Source: Blautia sp.
GTDB lineage: Bacteria; Bacillota; Clostridia; Lachnospirales; Lachnospiraceae
Assembly: GCA_022770365.1 (NCBI GenBank)
Contig: JALEHU010000125.1
Span: 1 to 39,239 of the forward strand
Reading direction: 5' to 3'
Length of the DNA stretch: 39,239 nt
Positions 16,300-25,207 of this stretch are shown piece after piece. A program made the translations under genes and the position numbers. Under the pieces are notes generated by a model. That model saw nothing but the letters and a program-made list of their open reading frames with translations. It was not told where the DNA came from and did not search any database. Positions within the stretch are counted from its first letter, which is position 1, and each line of letters starts with the position of its first letter.

Positions 16300-17871
16300 T
16301 CAGCGGGTTACTTTTCTTCTTCGTACTTCTCTCAGATTGCCTGCAGACGTATCTTTTGTCAGCTGATTTTCGGTTCCTTTCACACATCCCATGCTCGTCT
16401 GTGCGCCATCTACAGCGGCGTTCAGATAATCACAGATTCGATTTCGCAGCTGACGCCGTTTCTTCTCACTGATCTTATTATCTTTCATCACTTTGAGATC
16501 TACTTCTGTGTTCAGAACCGCCTGTCCGTCTTCACCGTCATCCCAGCCGCCGTTTTTCAGCACTACACAGATCTGCTCGTCCGGGTTTTTGTCTCTTTCA
16601 AAAACAATATGCTTTTCACCGTTATGAATATTGCCGCCTCTGGCGCTTCCTGTACTGTGATAGCCGCCTCCCAGAGCGTTATTCAGCTGCATCTCCACCC
16701 GGTCAATAAGAAGTGCTTCATTCAGGTTCATCTTTGCCTCAAACAGAAGTTTTCTTGTGCGTGCGCCGTATTTCACATTCAGGTCATCCACAATGGTATA
16801 CATCTCTTCCAGAGAAACAGCCTGTCCGTCATTTTTATACAGTTTATCATACATCTCATCAAATTCTTTTTTTAAGTCGGCAAGCTCCCCGTAAACATAT
16901 TCATCAGCAGAAAGCTCCCGGATATCCTGCACATTCCATCCATGTTCCCGACAGACCTCTTCAGCTTCTTCTCTTGTCTGTTTATAAATGCCGTTCACAA
17001 GGTATCCGAGCGTGTTTTCATATGTAAAAACAGACCTGACCTCTTCTGCCAGAACAAGAGCTGAGCGATACTGCATCATCCACTCCTGCTCCAGATTTTC
17101 CGCCTTATTAATAGCCAGGAGTGTCTTTTCCGCTGCATCCCAGATAATTGCATACGCTGCCTGAGGAGCTGTATCCAGAATCTCCTCACTCTTCTCCATC
17201 AGTTCCCGGATTTCAAGAAGTTCATTGCTGCAGAATTTTTCACCCTGATAATCTTCTGTCAGAGTTTTCAGCAGCAGTTTTACGCTCTTATGATACTCCT
17301 GTGCATAGGCTTCGCTTTCCTTTGCTGCATTTTTCATCTCTGTTTTCAGCTTCTGAATATTCGCCTCAATCTGCGCATTCACTTTGCGAAGGGCAGCATT
17401 CAGTTCCCTGTCCTGTGCATCTGTAAGATCCTGAAGCTCTCCACGCAGGGCATTCGCCTTTTCTTTTTCATATTCCGCAAGATTTTTTCGAAGATCAGTC
17501 ACTCTCTCCTGGAAATCCATCTGGAGCTTTACATCATTGTTCTGCAAAATTGTCTCCCATTCTTCCCGGCGGTCCTCCATCTCTTTTACTACACGCAGTG
17601 TCTGTGTGTTATAAATAGACGCGATTTTTTTATTTTCCGTAACCAGGCTGTTGTATGCAGAAGCAATCTGTGGAACCAGTCCGCTGTCTTCCAGCTCTTT
17701 CACCCGTTTTTCTTTGTTTTTATTATAAGCGCTAAATACTGCTCCGCCAAGTTTCACTGCTCCTCCGATTGCAGCCACGGTTCCGGCAATTGCAAGCCCG
17801 GTAACTACAATAGGAGCAGCCACACACAAAACAACCGGTACAATAATCATTCCCTCAATATCTCCGCTCAT
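16300..17871 (-). CDS. Membrane-anchored coiled-coil protein
   Basis: A 523-residue protein with an N-terminal hydrophobic hairpin or helix (about 8-45, Ala/Gly/Val-rich), then a long coiled coil (about 50-215) and a C-terminal mixed domain. The last 130 residues include GGNIHNGEKHIVFER and a Lys/Arg-rich helix. The layout parallels the upstream 515-residue protein (coiled coil, then a small alpha/beta end domain), so the two may be distant paralogues, one anchored and one soluble. I placed the start at the ATG at 17871, 8 nt after GGAGG; the GTG at 17877 is too close to that site. Perhaps a structural strut at the membrane. No family recognised. Confidence 0.75.
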   Translation of the reverse strand: MSGDIEGMIIVPVVLCVAAPIVVTGLAIAGTVAAIGGAVKLGGAVFSAYNKNKEKRVKELEDSGLVPQIASAYNSLVTENKKIASIYNTQTLRVVKEMEDRREEWETILQNNDVKLQMDFQERVTDLRKNLAEYEKEKANALRGELQDLTDAQDRELNAALRKVNAQIEANIQKLKTEMKNAAKESEAYAQEYHKSVKLLLKTLTEDYQGEKFCSNELLEIRELMEKSEEILDTAPQAAYAIIWDAAEKTLLAINKAENLEQEWMMQYRSALVLAEEVRSVFTYENTLGYLVNGIYKQTREEAEEVCREHGWNVQDIRELSADEYVYGELADLKKEFDEMYDKLYKNDGQAVSLEEMYTIVDDLNVKYGARTRKLLFEAKMNLNEALLIDRVEMQLNNALGGGYHSTGSARGGNIHNGEKHIVFERDKNPDEQICVVLKNGGWDDGEDGQAVLNTEVDLKVMKDNKISEKKRRQLRNRICDYLNAAVDGAQTSMGCVKGTENQLTKDTSAGNLREVRRRKVTR

Positions 17872-17940
17872 CTTCACTGCCTCCTTTGTGCAATCCCATT
17901 ATTTAATCTCCTTCATGCTATCTCTTTTATACAATTTCTT

Positions 17941-19488
17941 TTATGCAATCTCATTCACACATGTACCGCGCCTCTGCATTTTTGAATTTCTGTGCGTCAT
18001 TTCTGTCCTGCGGCTTTTTGCCGCCTCTCCTTCATTCTCCCGGCGAGAAGTTCCTGAATTCTTATGTGTATGACTGATCAGAAGTTCCCCGCAGCCGCTT
18101 GCCGACTGCTGCAGGGAATACTCTTCATCGTTCGCTCCGGATAATACAGCAGGATCTGTTCCCACTGCTATATATGCCGTTTTCTCTCCGATAGAACGAA
18201 GCAGTTCCGCAATATATTTTACTTCCTGCTTTTTCTGATACTTGTCTGTACCCAGTTTGAAGTTCATGAAAACGCGGATATGATTCTGCGTATCTCCGTC
18301 TGCAGATACCGGAACAATATGAATCGTATAATGATCCGTTCGGCCATTACCGTTCGGCTTTTCGAATTCCATATGGTAGAGCGCCCTTTCATCTGCGCTC
18401 TGACCGTTCTCTTCATAGAAGCCATTGTAGCAGGGAGTTCCGGTGCAGTGCTTTTCCCGCATATATTTCTCAATCTTTCCTGCCCACACCTTGCGCTGTG
18501 CACAGCACCGGTATGCAGATGACAGCTCTTTTTTCAGATTATCCAGCTTCTGTGGAATCTCGTATTTCAGTATTCTGGTATTCTCATCCAGTTCCCTTCC
18601 AGTCGGAGCTTCTCCGGTTTTGATATAGTCTTCGGCAGAAACCACCGTGAGCACATCGTCTCTGACCAGTCTCTTGTGATACTCTGTTTCATCAATTATT
18701 TTCTTCACTCTTTCCAGACATTCAAAAACCATATCATACTTATGTCCGGTCCAGTGCATTGCAGTATCTTGACTGATTTTTTCACCGTCGATGGTCAGAA
18801 TCTCCTCATCCACTCTGTCTGAAATCCGCTGACAGTTCTGCTCCATGGGCAGATAACTCTGTATCCACTGTGCCAGCTTATCATTAATGCTGTATTCCAG
18901 ATCCTTCAGATTTACTTTCAGCATTACAGAAGTCGCAGCAGAGGCCTCATACTGCCTCTGCTCCTCCATCATCCGCTGTGCCTGCTGAAGTGTTCCGTTA
19001 TAGATCATCAGCTTTCCCGGAAACAGTTCATTATGGGCACGTCCTGTCAGAATCCGGTACTGCTCACAGGCAGCATGATACTCTTTCTGCGCCAGTTCCA
19101 GTTTCCGGGCATCATCTTCCTTCATCACCTCCGTCACTTCCGTATCAATACGTTTCTGTACATCCTGATAATACTGTTCCAGCTGCTGCAGCAGCTCACG
19201 GTGACGTGCCTCCAGATTTTCTGTCAGCTCCCGCTTCAGAGATTCATGATTTCTCGCTATTCTGCTGAGCATTTCTCTGTTCAGTTCTTCCATTTCACGC
19301 TGTGTCTGCTGCACAAGCTGTGTGTTATGCCTTTGAAGAGCATTCTCCATGGTGCGTTTGAGCTGATTCATACGGAGCTGATGTTCCTGCTGATATCGTC
19401 TGTCCCGTTCTGCCGATTCTCTCTGCAGTCCGGCAATTTCAGCCTGAAGCTCATTCATCTGTCTTGTAAGCTGTCCAACCCTGCTCAT
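17941..19488 (-). CDS. Long coiled-coil protein (515 aa)
   Basis: A 515-residue protein. Residues 1-155 form an almost unbroken coiled coil rich in Gln/Glu/Arg (MNELQAEIAGLQRESAERDR onward). The middle is helical, and the C-terminal part has a beta-type stretch (HYTIHIVPV ... IRVFMNFKLGT) followed by a helix (YIAELLRSIGEKTAYIAVG). The final 70 residues are polar. AAGGAGATAATC precedes the ATG, and it lies 20 bp after the AAA+ gene. No membrane segment or catalytic motif is seen. It may scaffold the AAA+ and VirD4-like motors. Function not recognised. Confidence 0.75.
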   Translation of the reverse strand: MSRVGQLTRQMNELQAEIAGLQRESAERDRRYQQEHQLRMNQLKRTMENALQRHNTQLVQQTQREMEELNREMLSRIARNHESLKRELTENLEARHRELLQQLEQYYQDVQKRIDTEVTEVMKEDDARKLELAQKEYHAACEQYRILTGRAHNELFPGKLMIYNGTLQQAQRMMEEQRQYEASAATSVMLKVNLKDLEYSINDKLAQWIQSYLPMEQNCQRISDRVDEEILTIDGEKISQDTAMHWTGHKYDMVFECLERVKKIIDETEYHKRLVRDDVLTVVSAEDYIKTGEAPTGRELDENTRILKYEIPQKLDNLKKELSSAYRCCAQRKVWAGKIEKYMREKHCTGTPCYNGFYEENGQSADERALYHMEFEKPNGNGRTDHYTIHIVPVSADGDTQNHIRVFMNFKLGTDKYQKKQEVKYIAELLRSIGEKTAYIAVGTDPAVLSGANDEEYSLQQSASGCGELLISHTHKNSGTSRRENEGEAAKSRRTEMTHRNSKMQRRGTCVNEIA

Positions 19489-19508
19489 GATTATCTCCTT
19501 ATTGATCC

Positions 19509-21248
19509 TTATCGATCCGTATTGCTTCTGTTAATGACTCCGGAAATCTCGTTCTGTTCCGGATTCAAATGCATCAGTTTCTTGTGATACTCCCGCTTCT
19601 GTTCCGGGATAAATTCCGCATCATTACAGTCTGCCAGAGCCAGATCTTCCATATTTTTAATGTTCGCATTCTGTGCGGAAATCATATAGCTCTTGGCAAG
19701 CATCAGCATCTCCATAGCCTCTGCCCGGTTATTTTTGCGTTTCATAAGTTCCTCGGCTTTTACAACTACCGCTTCAATTTCCGCCTGTGTATAGCCATCC
19801 GTGTCGGATACAATTCTGTTCAGGCTTTCCACATCCTCAATCACAAAACCGTGTCTCTTCAGATGATACAGAAATACCTCACGGCGTTCTTCTTCATTCG
19901 GTGCAAAAAACGGAACCTTCTTGTCAAATCGTCCGGCTCTTTTCAGCGCCTCATCCACTTTATTCGGATAGTTAGTTGCAGCCAGCCACAGTATCCTGCC
20001 CCTGTTTTCCGGCTTTGCCATCTCCGTCAGAAGCATGCCGAACAGATTGTTGTTCACACTGGAACCCGTACCTCCGTCCGTTCTTGTGGCAAACGCCTGG
20101 TCTATTTCATCAATGAACACTCCCACCGGAGCCAGCGCACGGAATACAGAAAGGGCTCTTTCCATGGATTTTTCCGACTCTCCCACATATTTGCCGAGAA
20201 TCCGGGACATTTTGAATTCAATAAAATTAATTCCCGCATCCCCTGCCATACAACGGGCAAAGTAGGTTTTTCCGGTTCCCGGAGGTCCCATCATGATAAT
20301 TCCTTTTGGCGCGATCGATGCAATTTCCCTGTTCTGGAAGGAAGCGATCACCACCTCCTTGAAGTATGCTTTCAGATCCTCCTGCCCTGCAAAGTCTTCC
20401 AGCCGGAGCTTCGCAGTATCAAAAATCTCAATTACATCTCCGTATTCTTTGGTAATGACTTCTTTCTTACGGTCCATGACGGTTTCATGGCTGATGCAGA
20501 CCGTATCTGCCGGGAGCTTGCCCTCCAGTTTTTTCCGTTCTTTTGTGAATGCGGAAAGAAGTACGTCCTCAATGGCTACCAGCTGCAGGCCGGCTGTGAG
20601 ATTGGTGAGCTGATCCACACTCAGCGGCCATTTCTCAATACACGCTTTATATCTGCTGTCACGTCTGATCTGGGAATCCAGATAGTACTCAATAAAAGCT
20701 TTTCTTCCGTTCTCATCCGGAAGGGGAATCTCGCACACGGCAGTTTTGGAATTTGCACCGGTGAATTTCTCATTAATATCTTTTGTACTCTCTGTGATGA
20801 TAAATACGGTATTGTTGGAATTGATAAATTCATAGGAATTCAGCGTGCTGTGCAGGGATACGATCCGTTTCTGCTCTTCCTCATATACCTTGTTTGACTC
20901 CGGGACCAGAAATTCAGGATACAGGAAAACAAAAGCCCTTCTCTCATCAGAAGGAATGTTTTCCTTGATTTTCTCCATAAAGGTTCTCCAGGAAATATTA
21001 CTCTCATCCTTACTGTCTGCCGCAGACGGATAAACACGGCGGCCGAGAGACTCCACATCATAAAAATAAACTTTTGTCATACGCATATCGTCCTGACCGG
21101 TCTGTGTAATGTAATCACAGAGAAATTTTTTCAGGTCCAGGTTCTCACTGCAGTAATCCACGATGTTTCCTGTAAGAATAAATGCATTTGCCACAGCAGT
21201 CTTGTATTTTTCACGGATATCCTCCATCCATGCCGGTATGTATGTCAT
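19509..21248 (-). CDS. AAA+ ATPase, Ycf46/CDC48-like
   Basis: A 579-residue protein. Residues 1-250 look like an inactive or altered AAA-like domain (FILTGNIVDYC, RAFVFLYPEFLVPES, TVFIITES, VCEIPLPDENGR), an arrangement also seen in Ycf46-type ATPases. The active AAA+ domain follows: Walker A GPPGTGKT (321-328), pore-loop type KYVGES (353-358), Walker B VFIDEID (377-383), sensor 1 ATN (424-426) and Arg fingers in RAGRFD (437-442). The C-terminal helical lid carries YTQAEIEAVV. Such enzymes form hexamers that unfold or remodel proteins. Among E1/E2/JAB genes it could act like an unfoldase on tagged substrates (inference). The ribosome site is AAGGAGG. Confidence 0.92.
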   Translation of the reverse strand: MTYIPAWMEDIREKYKTAVANAFILTGNIVDYCSENLDLKKFLCDYITQTGQDDMRMTKVYFYDVESLGRRVYPSAADSKDESNISWRTFMEKIKENIPSDERRAFVFLYPEFLVPESNKVYEEEQKRIVSLHSTLNSYEFINSNNTVFIITESTKDINEKFTGANSKTAVCEIPLPDENGRKAFIEYYLDSQIRRDSRYKACIEKWPLSVDQLTNLTAGLQLVAIEDVLLSAFTKERKKLEGKLPADTVCISHETVMDRKKEVITKEYGDVIEIFDTAKLRLEDFAGQEDLKAYFKEVVIASFQNREIASIAPKGIIMMGPPGTGKTYFARCMAGDAGINFIEFKMSRILGKYVGESEKSMERALSVFRALAPVGVFIDEIDQAFATRTDGGTGSSVNNNLFGMLLTEMAKPENRGRILWLAATNYPNKVDEALKRAGRFDKKVPFFAPNEEERREVFLYHLKRHGFVIEDVESLNRIVSDTDGYTQAEIEAVVVKAEELMKRKNNRAEAMEMLMLAKSYMISAQNANIKNMEDLALADCNDAEFIPEQKREYHKKLMHLNPEQNEISGVINRSNTDR

Positions 21249-21297
21249 CGTCTACCTCCTTGTTATACATTGTGATGTCTGCGTAAGCAGGCATTTC

Positions 21298-22422
21298 TTA
21301 ATAGTCATTATACTGTGCAAAGCCAATAATATTTTTAATTTTCAGGAATTTTCCGGTTACTGTCTGCATACTGCGAAGTGTTTTCTCCAGCTCCTCCAGC
21401 GCTTCTTCGGCTTCCCGACGGTATTCTTCCGTGGTTTTCACATCATCGGCTGCCGGATCACCGTCATATTCATAATTCTCTACCAGATTTCTCAGATTCT
21501 CCATGATATCAGTAAACTGGTTTTTGTTTGCTTCCAGTTCTTCCAAAAGGCTGTTTCCACGGAAAATGTAAGCCTTCCGAAGTCCATCGTCCAATAATCG
21601 GGACAGTTTCTCATCCAGCTTCCTGATCTGGCTGCGGAATAATTCCAGTCCATTGATTTTTTTCTCCGGAACCTTTTCATAAAATTCTACGTATTTCATG
21701 TCCTTTTGGAAACGAAGGTTCATTTCCCGGAGCTGTTCAAATGCTCTGCCTTCCTCCTGCTGTGCCTCCTCAAGCTGTCTCTTCAGATTCTCCGTGTTCT
21801 CAAGATGCTGTCTGAGCTCTTCTGTCATTTCGCTTTCCATACCCATGTATCCTGCCAGATTTTTCTGAGCTGTTTCTTTTTCCCGGCGCTCATTCTCCAG
21901 TTCCTCTCTCAGATGCAGAATCTCAGCAGCCTGCTCCTGCATGCTTTGTCGGTTATTGTCCCGAAGCTGTTCCTCCAGTTCCTCATTTCTTGCCTGCAGC
22001 TCCTCATTTCCTGCCTGCAGTTCCTCATTTTCTGCCTGCAGATCCCTGTTTCTTTCCTGCAGTTCCCCAATCATGCTGTCCTTGTCCTCCAGATCCTCTG
22101 TCGTAATCTCTTCTCCTGATCCGGTCCGGTTCATTGCTTCCAGAAGCTCCTGTTCCTTTCTGTCCAGTTCATTTTTCAGCCATTCACTTTCTTCTTCAGC
22201 ATCCATAAGAGCCTGCTGCTTCTGTTCAAGTTTCTGCTTCAGCATCAGAAGCTCTTCCCGTACAGATGCCAGCTCCTGCTGTGTATTGTCCTCTGAATAA
22301 ATGCGGATACGTCCTTCGTTATTATCAGCAGGTCCCGGCTGCGGTATCAGCTGCGTTCTCTCTCTGTTTACAGTATTTCTTCTATGTTCTTCCTGACTGG
22401 AATCTATTAATTGTATTCTCAT
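21298..22422 (-). CDS. Coiled-coil protein with heptad tandem repeats
   Basis: A 374-residue protein that is mostly one long coiled coil (about 50-280). It contains an internal exact-heptad array (LQAENEE, LQAGNEE, LQARNEE) encoded by 21-bp DNA repeats around 21979-22062. The C-terminal 100 residues are helical and ordered. The first residues, MRIQLIDSSQ, fit the short beta-strand-like N-terminal motif shared by several proteins of the operon. No membrane segment. Ribosome site GGGAGAGGAAAATTC. Its place between the AAA+ and transglutaminase genes suggests an adaptor or scaffold; no enzymatic motif is seen. Confidence 0.75.
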   Translation of the reverse strand: MRIQLIDSSQEEHRRNTVNRERTQLIPQPGPADNNEGRIRIYSEDNTQQELASVREELLMLKQKLEQKQQALMDAEEESEWLKNELDRKEQELLEAMNRTGSGEEITTEDLEDKDSMIGELQERNRDLQAENEELQAGNEELQARNEELEEQLRDNNRQSMQEQAAEILHLREELENERREKETAQKNLAGYMGMESEMTEELRQHLENTENLKRQLEEAQQEEGRAFEQLREMNLRFQKDMKYVEFYEKVPEKKINGLELFRSQIRKLDEKLSRLLDDGLRKAYIFRGNSLLEELEANKNQFTDIMENLRNLVENYEYDGDPAADDVKTTEEYRREAEEALEELEKTLRSMQTVTGKFLKIKNIIGFAQYNDY

Positions 22423-22482
22423 GAATTTTCCTCTCCCTGATCTTCAAAACCATATCTTTAAAACCGTATCTCCAACATACTA

Positions 22483-23601
22483 TCAGACCGACCTACGTGA
22501 CATTGGATGTGCCTTCATAAATTCCGGTGTCAAAAAAGGCGCCTCTCTGACATGATCCGGGAAGTCCTTATCTGATTTCATAAAATACTTTCTTTCCGTG
22601 ACCTTAATACGCTTTCCGGCACAGAAATGCTCCCAGGTCGTATCGACATTGTACCAGTGCCTTCCCAGCTTCACGATATTCCATGCATGTCTCCCCTCAC
22701 CCGGCACAGCCAGGCCTGTGATATATTCTGCCGGTATATTCAGCTTTCGCATAAACAGTAAAAACAGCAATGCACAGCCCATACAGACTGCTTTGTGCTC
22801 AACCATTGCATGATATGCGGTATATCGTTCATAGCTGTAATCATATTCCACTTCTTTTGTTATATAGCGGTAGACCATTGCAATTTTATTTGAAACTGCC
22901 ATCCGGGGCTGATCCAGCCCCATTCTGTGTATTTCCGCGTCTACTGCTGCCATTAACTGTTCTTCCTGTTCCCGTGTGGTACGGTATTCCATCGTATAAT
23001 GCAGCATATAGATACCCAGACACAAATACCTGGTGACTCTTCCGCCGGATTTGCTGTGACTTCTGAGATAGGCCCCGTCATCCACACGTCCCGGCTTGTG
23101 GGTATAATATGCAGCATCCTGAAAATCATCATATTCCGGCATGCTTCTGCCGTCGCAGGGCATGAGAATGGTAATCTCTTTTCTTGTCTCCAGGATCCCG
23201 CGGGTGATTGCCTCAATTGCTTCTTCCTTATTTTTGCAGTATTTTACCCAGGAAAGACCTTCCTCCTGATCCAGATATCCAAAGGTTTTCGCTGCCTGTG
23301 ATGTCTGATTGTTTCTGTCAGAATAAGTAATACTCAGGTTTACCGTATGCTCCCGGCTATCCCAGGACTGAACTCCGTAACTGTAAACTCTGCTCAGCAC
23401 TCTCAGCATCTTCGCCGGATCTTCTTTTGCTTTCTCCCGGATCGCATCATGTGCCGCGCAAAGAGCATCATCTCTGGTACCCGGAACTGTATCCGAGGAA
23501 ACAGGGATGCTGATCATGGTCTCATTTCTCAAAAAAGCATCCAGAATGCCCGGCGATGTTCCGGTCAACTGATATTCTTTTACAACTCTGATTCTTCCCA
23601 T
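22483..23601 (-). CDS. Transglutaminase-fold protein
   Basis: A 372-residue protein whose C-terminal half has the transglutaminase-like (papain-type) triad: Cys273 in HKAVCMGCALLFLLFMRKLN, His305 in EGRHAWNIV, and Asp320 in WYNVDTTWEHF. Spacing and flanks fit the superfamily well. It may form or cut isopeptide bonds, or act as a protease or peptide N-glycanase. Residues 1-230 are an unknown alpha/beta domain starting with MGRIRVVKEYQLTG, nearly the same as the start of the JAB protein at 24491-25198. The start after AGGGGGAAGGAAA overlaps the previous gene by 80 bp in another frame. In a ubiquitin-type operon it could be a second isopeptide enzyme (inference). Confidence 0.88.
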   Translation of the reverse strand: MGRIRVVKEYQLTGTSPGILDAFLRNETMISIPVSSDTVPGTRDDALCAAHDAIREKAKEDPAKMLRVLSRVYSYGVQSWDSREHTVNLSITYSDRNNQTSQAAKTFGYLDQEEGLSWVKYCKNKEEAIEAITRGILETRKEITILMPCDGRSMPEYDDFQDAAYYTHKPGRVDDGAYLRSHSKSGGRVTRYLCLGIYMLHYTMEYRTTREQEEQLMAAVDAEIHRMGLDQPRMAVSNKIAMVYRYITKEVEYDYSYERYTAYHAMVEHKAVCMGCALLFLLFMRKLNIPAEYITGLAVPGEGRHAWNIVKLGRHWYNVDTTWEHFCAGKRIKVTERKYFMKSDKDFPDHVREAPFLTPEFMKAHPMSRRSV

Positions 23602-24196
23602 TTTCCTTCCCCCTGTTTCCGCTTCTTTTCCTGAAAAATTCTGCTATTACGACTCCGAATACTGCTGCGGCAGCGGCAGATACAAGGAATATCACGAATT
23701 TCCGGCTGCAGATACATCTGCTGTTGTTCGCTTCTCTGCTGTTGTTCGCTTCTCTTCCCTTACACGGTTCCGGAGCTTTTGTTTCAGATTCCTCTGTTTC
23801 TTCTGTTGCTTCTGCCGCCGCGGCAGGTTTTTCATCTGCTGTATCTGCCGGTTTCCCTCCGTTTGTCACCAGTCCTGCTCCGATCACTCTGATATATTCC
23901 AGAACCTCATCCGCGCATTCCCGGGACAGATTCTGTTCATTTCTGTAAAACTCCAGGATCCTGGCTTCCACAAAATCCAGTTTTCCTTCATAACAGGGGG
24001 CAGATTTTCTTTCATAAGCCAATTTCCAGATACGGAAAATATTTCTGTATACTGCCGTATCCAGCTCCTTCTCATAACCGCCAAGAAGATCTTTCTCCTT
24101 CAGCATCTCCAGAACTCGTCTGATGTCCGATCCCGGCCATTCCCGGCTGTCTGCCAGTATTCTTATTTTCTCAAGATTGTTTCTTACTTCGTCCAT
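23522..24196 (-). CDS. Tail-region membrane-anchored helical protein
   Basis: A 224-residue protein with a soluble helical N-terminal domain (1-110; EWPGSDIRRVLEMLKEKDLL and KLDFVEARILEFYRNEQN), a disordered Ala/Glu-rich linker (115-145), a duplicated REANNS motif, and one membrane segment at about 167-187 (FVIFLVSAAAAAVFGVVIAEF). A basic tail follows. I set the start at the ATG at 24196 after AAAGGAG; the open frame reaches 24310, but the extra region holds only a DNA repeat. The last 80 bp overlap the transglutaminase gene in another frame, which is long for an overlap and could mean a shorter true end or a past frameshift. Not recognised. Confidence 0.7.
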   Translation of the reverse strand: MDEVRNNLEKIRILADSREWPGSDIRRVLEMLKEKDLLGGYEKELDTAVYRNIFRIWKLAYERKSAPCYEGKLDFVEARILEFYRNEQNLSRECADEVLEYIRVIGAGLVTNGGKPADTADEKPAAAAEATEETEESETKAPEPCKGREANNSREANNSRCICSRKFVIFLVSAAAAAVFGVVIAEFFRKRSGNRGKENGKNQSCKRISVDRNIAGHSGCFFEK

Positions 24197-24227
24197 TTCG
24201 TGTCTCCTTTTATTATCACCAGCTGCT

Positions 24228-24290
24228 CGATTTTGTTCCTCCCTTATCAGCCCCAGCCGATCGATTTTGTGCCTCCATATCAGCCCCAGA
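24228..24290. repeat. Imperfect direct repeat of about 30 bp, two copies
   Basis: Copies at about 24228-24256 and 24262-24290 share the core CGATTTTGT...CCTCC...TATCAGCCCCAG. They lie between the zinc-ribbon gene stop and the start of the membrane-anchored helical protein, touching the former's last codons. It is a local duplication, probably of no coding value. Confidence 0.6.
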
Positions 24291-24528
24291 TGTGCTGGCA
24301 TACTGTACATCGAAAATGTCCTTCTGTTCCTCTGTAATACGCAATTTTATCAGTTGAAAGACAAATGGGGCATACACTCGGTTTTTCCATCCTGACAATA
24401 CTGATCTTCGTCGTATTACTATGCAGGACCCTGTCGATTTCCTTCCCTTCCAGAACCTTCCTGCTGCTTAATACATAATCAGCAGGTCTTTTAGAAGCTT
24501 GTGTCATATTTACAATCCTGATTCTCAT
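24280..24528 (-). CDS. Small zinc-ribbon protein
   Basis: An 82-residue protein ending in a classic zinc ribbon: CPIC (PSVCPICLST) and CTVC (FRCTVCQHIWG) 20 residues apart. The N-terminus MRIRIVNMTQ matches the short motif at the start of neighbouring proteins. The start at 24528 follows AAGGCAGGAAA and overlaps the JAB gene by 38 bp; the ATG at 24510 is an alternative. Zinc ribbons of this type mediate protein or nucleic-acid contacts. It may be an adaptor in the conjugation set. No specific family recognised. Confidence 0.75.
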   Translation of the reverse strand: MRIRIVNMTQASKRPADYVLSSRKVLEGKEIDRVLHSNTTKISIVRMEKPSVCPICLSTDKIAYYRGTEGHFRCTVCQHIWG

Positions 24529-25198
24529 TTTCCTGCCTTTCTCCAAAATCAAGTACGTTATTCAGCAGTCTTTTCTTTCCGAATTTCTGAAATGTCTGAT
24601 CACCAATGAGCAATTCCGCTTTTGTATCCGCACAACACTGTGAACGGTAGCATTTCCATATCTTTCTGTGAGGATTCAGTACCAGGGCGATTGCTCTTTC
24701 TCCCGAGAAAAGACTGCCCTGTGTCATTCTGTCCGTTACTGACATAAAAACATCCAGTGAATTGGGATGTGTATGGAACCATCCTATTACATCCTTTTTC
24801 TCATTCGCAGGATACAGGGCATTTATTTCATCAAGTTCCCGGTACATCTCCTTTGTGTCCTCATGACTTATTTCCAGAAAACCCGGGCTTCCCACTGCCC
24901 CGCGGGCAGGCAGAACCCTTTCCACTATGCAGAAATTCCTTTTTTTCTCTTCGTCATAACAGTTTCTGCCCACCAGAAAACCGCCCTGCTCCACCCTGTT
25001 CTCCGGCATCTTTATACCCCAGCCGATATATTCCAGCATCACTTCAGAAGCCTCCGGCAGAGCAATCACCTGATAATCATTCTCTGCTGCAGAATCATTA
25101 TCACACATGAGAACATATTTTTTTTCAAAACACTCATCCTTATATTGAATCTTCCCGATTTCCGGCTCATATTCCTTCACAATCTGTATTCTTCCCAT
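24491..25198 (-). CDS. JAB/JAMM metalloprotease 2
   Basis: A 235-residue MPN/JAB domain protein with a full JAMM zinc site: Glu70 in VEQGGFLVG, His142 and His144 in GWFHTHPNSLDVF, Ser153 and Asp156 in MSVTD. In eukaryotes this fold removes ubiquitin (Rpn11, AMSH); in bacteria JABs trim or release Ubl or sulfur-carrier tails. The N-terminus MGRIQIVKEYEPE nearly repeats the start of the transglutaminase-fold protein. The catalytic residues fall at the same positions as in the larger JAB (142, 144, 153, 156), showing close parallel architecture. GGAGAAGATT precedes the ATG. Likely roles are Ubl maturation or deconjugation. Confidence 0.93.
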   Translation of the reverse strand: MGRIQIVKEYEPEIGKIQYKDECFEKKYVLMCDNDSAAENDYQVIALPEASEVMLEYIGWGIKMPENRVEQGGFLVGRNCYDEEKKRNFCIVERVLPARGAVGSPGFLEISHEDTKEMYRELDEINALYPANEKKDVIGWFHTHPNSLDVFMSVTDRMTQGSLFSGERAIALVLNPHRKIWKCYRSQCCADTKAELLIGDQTFQKFGKKRLLNNVLDFGERQENENQDCKYDTSF

Positions 25199-25207
25199 AA
25201 TCTTCTC

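Noticed and set aside
19569..20897. Open plus-strand frame of 442 codons opposite the AAA+ gene
   Set aside because: The minus-strand frame has AAA+ motifs and a ribosome site; the plus frame has low-complexity Phe/Cys/His-rich sequence with no recognisable motif. It is an antisense shadow.
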